From Rhodospirillales bacterium (GTDB taxonomy: Bacteria > Pseudomonadota > Alphaproteobacteria > UBA828), in NCBI GenBank assembly GCA_028818855.1, contig JAPPMY010000056.1, positions 1 through 64,000 on the forward strand: a stretch of DNA of 64,000 nucleotides. The letters are read 5' to 3'. This document shows, piece by piece, positions 59,134 through 64,000 of this stretch; position 1 is the first letter of the stretch; each line of letters begins with the position of its first letter. The notes below the pieces were generated by a model. The model saw only the letters and a list, made by a program, of their open reading frames with translations. It searched no databases and was not told the DNA's origin. The translations under genes and the position numbers were made by a program.

Positions 59134-61563
59134 TCAGGCGCGGAGCCGCTCGTTGGATGGGTCGGCGGGTGAGTTGGGGACGATCCGCGCGGACTTCCGC
59201 TCCCCCAGGATCCCGATCGCGAGACGCCGGCCCCGCACCGCGTGCGCGCGGGCGACGTAGCCGAGCGCAAGGCTCCTGCCCACGGTGTGGCCGTAGGCGC
59301 CCGAGGTGGCCCGGCCGATCATGGTCTCGCCGTCGTAGATCGGCTCGTTGCCCCAGGGGTCGGCGTCGTCCGCCTCCACCTCCAGGGTCACGAAGTCCTG
59401 CGGAACGCCCGCCTCGCGCTGGGCGACGAGCGCGTCGCGCCCGACGAAGTCGCCCTTCTCCAACGCCACGAAGCGATCCAGCCCCGCCTCGAAGGCCGAG
59501 TACTCGATGGTGAGGTCCTGCCCCCACATGCGATACGACTTCTCGATCCGGAGCGAATCCATCGCCCGCATGCCGCACATGGCGAGCCCGTGCGCCTCGC
59601 CGGCTTGGACGAGCGCATCGAAGATGCGGTTCTGGTACTCGATCGGGTGGTGCAGCTCCCAGCCGAGCTCGCCCACGAAGTTGACCCGCATGGCGGTGGC
59701 CGGCGCCACGCCGATGGCGATGGGTTGTGCCGTGAGCCAGGGGAAGGCCGCGTTGGAGAGGTCGGCGTCGGTCACGGCCGCCAGGATGTCGCGGGAGCGC
59801 GGGCCTGCCAGCACCAGCACGCCGTGGGCGGTGGTGATGTTTTCCACGGTAACTCCGTCGCCCGCGACGTGGCGCAGCAGAAAGTCGTGGTCGTAGCGCT
59901 CGGCCGCCCCTGAGCTCACCAGGTAGAACGCTTCAGGCCCCTCGCGCATCACCGTGAACTCGGAGCGGACGCCGCCGGTGGCGGTGAGCGCATGGGCGAG
60001 CTTGAGGCGGCCCACGGCCTTGGGCAGCCGGTTGGCGAGCACGCGGTCGAGCGCCGCCTCCGCGCCCGGCCCTGAGACCCGGAACTTTGAGAAGCTGGTA
60101 ATGTCGATGAGGCCGGCACGCTCGCGCACCGCCCGGCACTCGTCGCCCACGGGCCCGAAATAGTTGGTGCGGCGGAAGCTCCAGTCGTCGCGTCCCTCCA
60201 CACCGTCGGGTGCGAACCAGTTGGGCCGCTCCCAGCCGTAGCGCTGGCCCCAGACGGCGCCCTGGGCCGCGAGGCGCTCGTGGCACGGGCTGGTCTTGGC
60301 GGGCCGTGCCGCCGGGCGCTCCTCATCCGGGTAGTGGATGATGAAGACGTGGGCGTAGGCCTCCTCGTTCTTGACCCTGGTGTAGGTCTTGTTGGCGTAG
60401 GCGCCGAAGCGGCGGGGGTCGACCGCCAGCATGTCGATGGAGGGCTCGCCGTCGGCGATCCAGCCCGCCAGTTGCCAGCCGGCGCCGCCCGCAGTCGTGA
60501 TACCGAAGGCGAAACCCTCCGCCAGCCAGAAGTTGGGGAGGCCGTAGGCCGGGCCGATGAGGGGGTTGCCGTCCGGCGTGTGGGGAATGGGGCCGTTGAC
60601 GCAGTCCTTGATGCCTGCGCGGCCGAAGGCAGGAACGCGCTCGATCGCGGCCTCGATGTGGGGCTCAAGGCGTTCGAGGTCGGGCGGCAGCAGCTCCTGG
60701 CCGAAATCCTTCGGCACGCCGTCCACCGCCCAGGCCGGCGCCCCTTTCTCGTAGGGTCCGAGGATCAGGCCCTGGCGTTCCTCCCGCATGTAGTAGGAGG
60801 CGTCAGTCTCTCGCAGCACCGGCAACTCGGGGAGGCCGGCCTTGTTGCGCTCCTCCAGCTCGGGAATCACGTCGGTCACGAGGTACTGGTGCTCCACCGG
60901 GATCGCCGGGAGGTCGAGGCCCACCATGGCGCCCACCTGCCGCGCCCACGAGCCCGTCGCCGTCACCACCGTCTCGCAGGTGATGTCGCCCCGCGTTGTC
61001 TTGACCAGCCACTCGCCGGCGCGCGTCCGCTCGATCCCCGTCACCTCGGTGTTGCGGTTGATCTCCGCACCCTTGTCGCGCGCGCCCTTGGCCAATGCTT
61101 GCGTTACATCCACCGGCGCCACGTGGCCGTCGTGCGGGTGGAAGAGGGCGCCCACCAGGCCATCCAGGTTGCAGAGCGGCCAGAGCGCCCCGATCTCGTT
61201 GGGGCCGATCAGCTCGAAGGGGACGCCGATGGTGTTCGCGGTGCCGCAATAGTTGCGGTACTCGTCCATCCGCTCCTGGTTGGTGGCGAGCCGGAGGTTG
61301 CCGGTGCGATGGAAGCTCACCGCCTGCCCGGTCTCCTCCTCAAGCTGCTGGTAGAGATCGATCGAGTACTTGTGGAGCTGACCCACGCTGTAGCTCATGT
61401 TGAAGAGCGGCAGCAGGCCGGCGGCGTGCCAGGTGGAGCCTGCGGTAAGCTCGGTCTTCTCGACCAGCACCACGTCGGACCAGCCGAGCTTCGCCAGATG
61501 GTAGAGCACGCTGCAGCCGACGATGCCGCCGCCGATCACCACCACCCGCGCCTGGTCCTTCAT
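59134..61563 (-). CDS. FAD-dependent dimethylglycine/sarcosine dehydrogenase with GcvT-like C-terminus
   Basis: VVVIGGGIVGCSVLYHLAKLGWSDVVLVEKTELTAGSTWHAAGLLP; C-terminal aminomethyltransferase domain. Confidence 0.9.
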   Translation of the reverse strand: MKDQARVVVIGGGIVGCSVLYHLAKLGWSDVVLVEKTELTAGSTWHAAGLLPLFNMSYSVGQLHKYSIDLYQQLEEETGQAVSFHRTGNLRLATNQERMDEYRNYCGTANTIGVPFELIGPNEIGALWPLCNLDGLVGALFHPHDGHVAPVDVTQALAKGARDKGAEINRNTEVTGIERTRAGEWLVKTTRGDITCETVVTATGSWARQVGAMVGLDLPAIPVEHQYLVTDVIPELEERNKAGLPELPVLRETDASYYMREERQGLILGPYEKGAPAWAVDGVPKDFGQELLPPDLERLEPHIEAAIERVPAFGRAGIKDCVNGPIPHTPDGNPLIGPAYGLPNFWLAEGFAFGITTAGGAGWQLAGWIADGEPSIDMLAVDPRRFGAYANKTYTRVKNEEAYAHVFIIHYPDEERPAARPAKTSPCHERLAAQGAVWGQRYGWERPNWFAPDGVEGRDDWSFRRTNYFGPVGDECRAVRERAGLIDITSFSKFRVSGPGAEAALDRVLANRLPKAVGRLKLAHALTATGGVRSEFTVMREGPEAFYLVSSGAAERYDHDFLLRHVAGDGVTVENITTAHGVLVLAGPRSRDILAAVTDADLSNAAFPWLTAQPIAIGVAPATAMRVNFVGELGWELHHPIEYQNRIFDALVQAGEAHGLAMCGMRAMDSLRIEKSYRMWGQDLTIEYSAFEAGLDRFVALEKGDFVGRDALVAQREAGVPQDFVTLEVEADDADPWGNEPIYDGETMIGRATSGAYGHTVGRSLALGYVARAHAVRGRRLAIGILGERKSARIVPNSPADPSNERLRA

Positions 61564-61706
61564 GCCTGACCCTTTCCTACGCTGCACGCCCGCCCTGGGG
61601 CGCGTAAGATACTTGATTAAGGGCCGCCACCTGCATCAAGTTCCGCTCCGAGCGCGGCCGGGGCGCGTGGCGTGCCACCCCGGAGTTTCGAGGAGCAGTT
61701 CGTGCG

Positions 61707-63140
61707 ATGAGCCAGCCAGCACACGCCAGGATCGACGTTGGCGAGCGGGACCCGGTTTCCGTCGCGGGCGCGCTGGTCCGCCGTGCGCGCGCGGCTATGG
61801 AGGCCTTCGCGGATTCGGACCAGGCGCGGGTCGACGAGGCGGTGACTGCGCTGGCGTGGTCGCTCTACAAGCCGGAGAACGCCGAGGCTCTTGCCGCGAT
61901 GGCGGTGGACGACACCGGCCTCGGCAACGCGGCGGACAAGGTCGTGAAGAACCAGCGCAAGACCTTCGGCACGCTGCGCGACCTCATGCGGGCGAAGACC
62001 GTCGGTATCATCGAGGAGCGGCCCGAACTCGGGCTCGTGAAGTACGCGAAGCCGGTGGGCGTGGTCGGTGCGGTGACGCCTTCCACCAATCCCTCCGCGA
62101 CTCCGGTGAACAAGGCGATGATGGCGCTCAAGGGCCGCAATGCCATCGTCATCGCGCCATCGCCCGCCGGCCTCGCGACGACCACGCGAACGGTCGAGCT
62201 GATGCGGGCGGAGCTGCGGAAGATCGGCGCGCCGGCGGACCTGGTGCAGGTGCTCCCGGCCCCGGTGGACAAGGCGCTCACCCACGCGCTGATGGAAGCC
62301 TGCGACCTCGTGGTCGTCACCGGCTCGCAGAGCAACGTGCGCGCCGCCTACCGGAGCGGCACGCCCGCAATCGGCGTGGGCGCGGGCAACGTGCCGGTCA
62401 TCGTCGATTCCAGCGCCAGGCTGGACGAAGCGGCGGCGAAGATCGCCGCGTCCAAGTGCTTCGACAACGCCACCTCGTGCTCGTCGGAGAACGCGGCGAT
62501 CGTCCTGGACGATGTCTACGAGGATGCGCTGGCCGCGCTCCAGCGCGCCGGCGGCTACCTGGCGGACGCGGCGGAGAAGGAGGCGATCCACAATACCCTC
62601 TGGGTGGACGGCAGGCTCAACCGCCGGGTCATCGCCAAGGATTTTGGGGTGTTCGCGGCGGCATGCGGCCTCGGCGACAAGGCGCAGGGGGCACGGTTCT
62701 TCATGGTCGAGGAGACCGGCGCCGGCCCGGACCATCCGTTCTCCGACGAGAAGCTCGCCCTGGTGCTGACCGTCTATCGCGCGCGGGACTTCGACGACGC
62801 CATGGACAGGGTCCGCGCAATCATGGCGGTGAAGGGGCGCGGCCATTCCGTCGGCATTCACACGCAGGAGATGGCGCACGCGCGCAGGCTCGCGGAAGAA
62901 CTCGACACCGCCCGCGTCCTGGTGAACATGGCCCACACCTTCGGCAACGGCGGCGGCTTCGACAGCGGGCTCAACTTCACGCTCTCCATGGGCTGCGGCA
63001 CCTGGCAGGGCAACAGCATCAGCGAGAACCTGAACTACCGGCACTTCCTCAACATCACCCACCTCGCGGTGCCGATCCCCGAGGACAGGCCCAGCGAGGA
63101 GGCGCTGTTCGGGGCCTACTGGGCGAAGTACGGCAAGTAG
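61707..63140 (+). CDS. CoA-acylating aldehyde dehydrogenase (sulfoacetaldehyde dehydrogenase-like)
   Basis: GVVGAVTPSTNPSATPVNKAMMALKGRNAIVIAPSP; catalytic Cys region DNATSCSSENAAIV; GNSISENLNYRHFLNITHLAVPIP. Confidence 0.85.
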   Translation: MSQPAHARIDVGERDPVSVAGALVRRARAAMEAFADSDQARVDEAVTALAWSLYKPENAEALAAMAVDDTGLGNAADKVVKNQRKTFGTLRDLMRAKTVGIIEERPELGLVKYAKPVGVVGAVTPSTNPSATPVNKAMMALKGRNAIVIAPSPAGLATTTRTVELMRAELRKIGAPADLVQVLPAPVDKALTHALMEACDLVVVTGSQSNVRAAYRSGTPAIGVGAGNVPVIVDSSARLDEAAAKIAASKCFDNATSCSSENAAIVLDDVYEDALAALQRAGGYLADAAEKEAIHNTLWVDGRLNRRVIAKDFGVFAAACGLGDKAQGARFFMVEETGAGPDHPFSDEKLALVLTVYRARDFDDAMDRVRAIMAVKGRGHSVGIHTQEMAHARRLAEELDTARVLVNMAHTFGNGGGFDSGLNFTLSMGCGTWQGNSISENLNYRHFLNITHLAVPIPEDRPSEEALFGAYWAKYGK

Positions 63141-63174
63141 GCGCGAGCCGGAGCGCCGTTCGGAACCAGGCATC

Positions 63175-64000
63175 GTGAACTTCGAGGAGCACGCGGCGAA
63201 GCCGCTGCTGCAGGCGGCGGGGATCGCGGTCCCGCGCGGTCGGCGCGCCCGGAGCGCAGGCGAGGCCGAGGCGGTAGCGGCGGCGCTCGGGGTGCCGGTA
63301 GTGGTCAAGGCCCAGGTGCCGGCGGGCAAGCGCGGCAAGGCCGGCGGCATCCGCGCGGCGGACGATCCTCGCGCCGCGCACGACGCGGCCAGCGCGATGC
63401 TCGGCATGGAGATCGCGGGGCACCGGGTGGCCTCGGTGCTCGTCGAGGAACGGGCGGAGATCGCGGCGGAGTACTACGCAGCGGTGCTGAATGACGCGGC
63501 TTCCAAGGGGCCGCTCGTGATGTTCGCGCCCGAAGGCGGCATGGACGTCGAGGAGATCGCGGCCTCGATGCCGCATCGGCTGCGGCGGGCGCGGGTGGAC
63601 ATCCTGCGGGGGTTCGATCTCGAGGCTGCGCGCACGATGCTGGGCGGCCTCGGTCTCGGCGACGCGGAGGGACCCATCGCCGAAGCCCTCGTCGCGCTCT
63701 ACCGCGCCTGGCGCGAGAACGACGCCGAACTGCTCGAAGTGAATCCGCTGGCCCGGCTCGCGGACGGGCGGCTTGTGGCGCTCGACTGCAAGTTCACCCT
63801 CGACGATTCCGGCGTCCAGCGCAGGCAGGAACTCGCGCGCGCGGGGAGCCCGGAGCCGCTCACCGCACTGGAGGCGCGCGGTCAGGCGCTGGGACTGCGA
63901 TACATCGAGCTGGATGGCGACATCGGCGTGCTCGCCAACGGCGCCGGCCTCACCATGACCACCATGGACGTGATCGCGCACCTGGGCGGACGGCCCGCGA
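63175..64000 (+). CDS. ATP-grasp acyl-CoA synthetase (succinyl-CoA ligase beta-like), 3' partial; not in supplied ORF track
   Basis: GTG start VNFEEHAAKPLLQAAGIAVPRGRRARSAGEAEAVAAALGVPVVVKAQVPAGKRGKAGGIR...LLEVNPLARLADGRLVALDCKFTLDDSG; frame open to window end. Confidence 0.85.
   Translation, partial: MNFEEHAAKPLLQAAGIAVPRGRRARSAGEAEAVAAALGVPVVVKAQVPAGKRGKAGGIRAADDPRAAHDAASAMLGMEIAGHRVASVLVEERAEIAAEYYAAVLNDAASKGPLVMFAPEGGMDVEEIAASMPHRLRRARVDILRGFDLEAARTMLGGLGLGDAEGPIAEALVALYRAWRENDAELLEVNPLARLADGRLVALDCKFTLDDSGVQRRQELARAGSPEPLTALEARGQALGLRYIELDGDIGVLANGAGLTMTTMDVIAHLGGRPA

Overview
High-GC alphaproteobacterial chromosome segment, densely packed with catabolic and transport genes. No rRNA, tRNA, CRISPR array, phage or transposase was recognised. 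Main blocks, left to right: (1) an AT-richer patch (~335-1400) with a hypothetical membrane-anchored protein and, upstream of it, a 42-aa exported Cys-rich peptide that the ORF track misses; (2) an N,N-dimethylformamidase-like operon (small and large subunits) followed by a third gene whose product resembles the small subunit; (3) a HicAB toxin-antitoxin pair; (4) a polar amino acid ABC transporter with dihydropyrimidinase, aliphatic amidase and PxpB/PxpC genes; (5) a hopanoid/isoprenoid locus made of two convergent operons (ispH-hpnH facing dxs-shc-hpnG) with overlapping 3' ends; (6) pyridoxamine-pyruvate transaminase, PxpA, and several partial ABC systems; (7) glutathione-dependent formaldehyde dehydrogenase coupled to a YejA-like binding protein; (8) betA-betI divergent from choXWV, with a clear inverted-repeat operator; (9) a complete Dpp-type peptide transporter; (10) housekeeping genes (DUF971, Trm112, LON domain, thioredoxin, DUF192, DUF1491, recG); (11) GFA, DUF2461, MmgE/PrpD, an orphan MntA-like nucleotidyltransferase, TauD, a sulfurtransferase, PotBCD without PotA, PuuE, a DMGDH/sarcosine dehydrogenase, and a CoA-acylating aldehyde dehydrogenase followed by an ATP-grasp acyl-CoA synthetase running off the right edge. 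Three copies of a ~110 bp double-hairpin intergenic repeat are present. Products were assigned by recognising protein motifs by eye; no database search was run.
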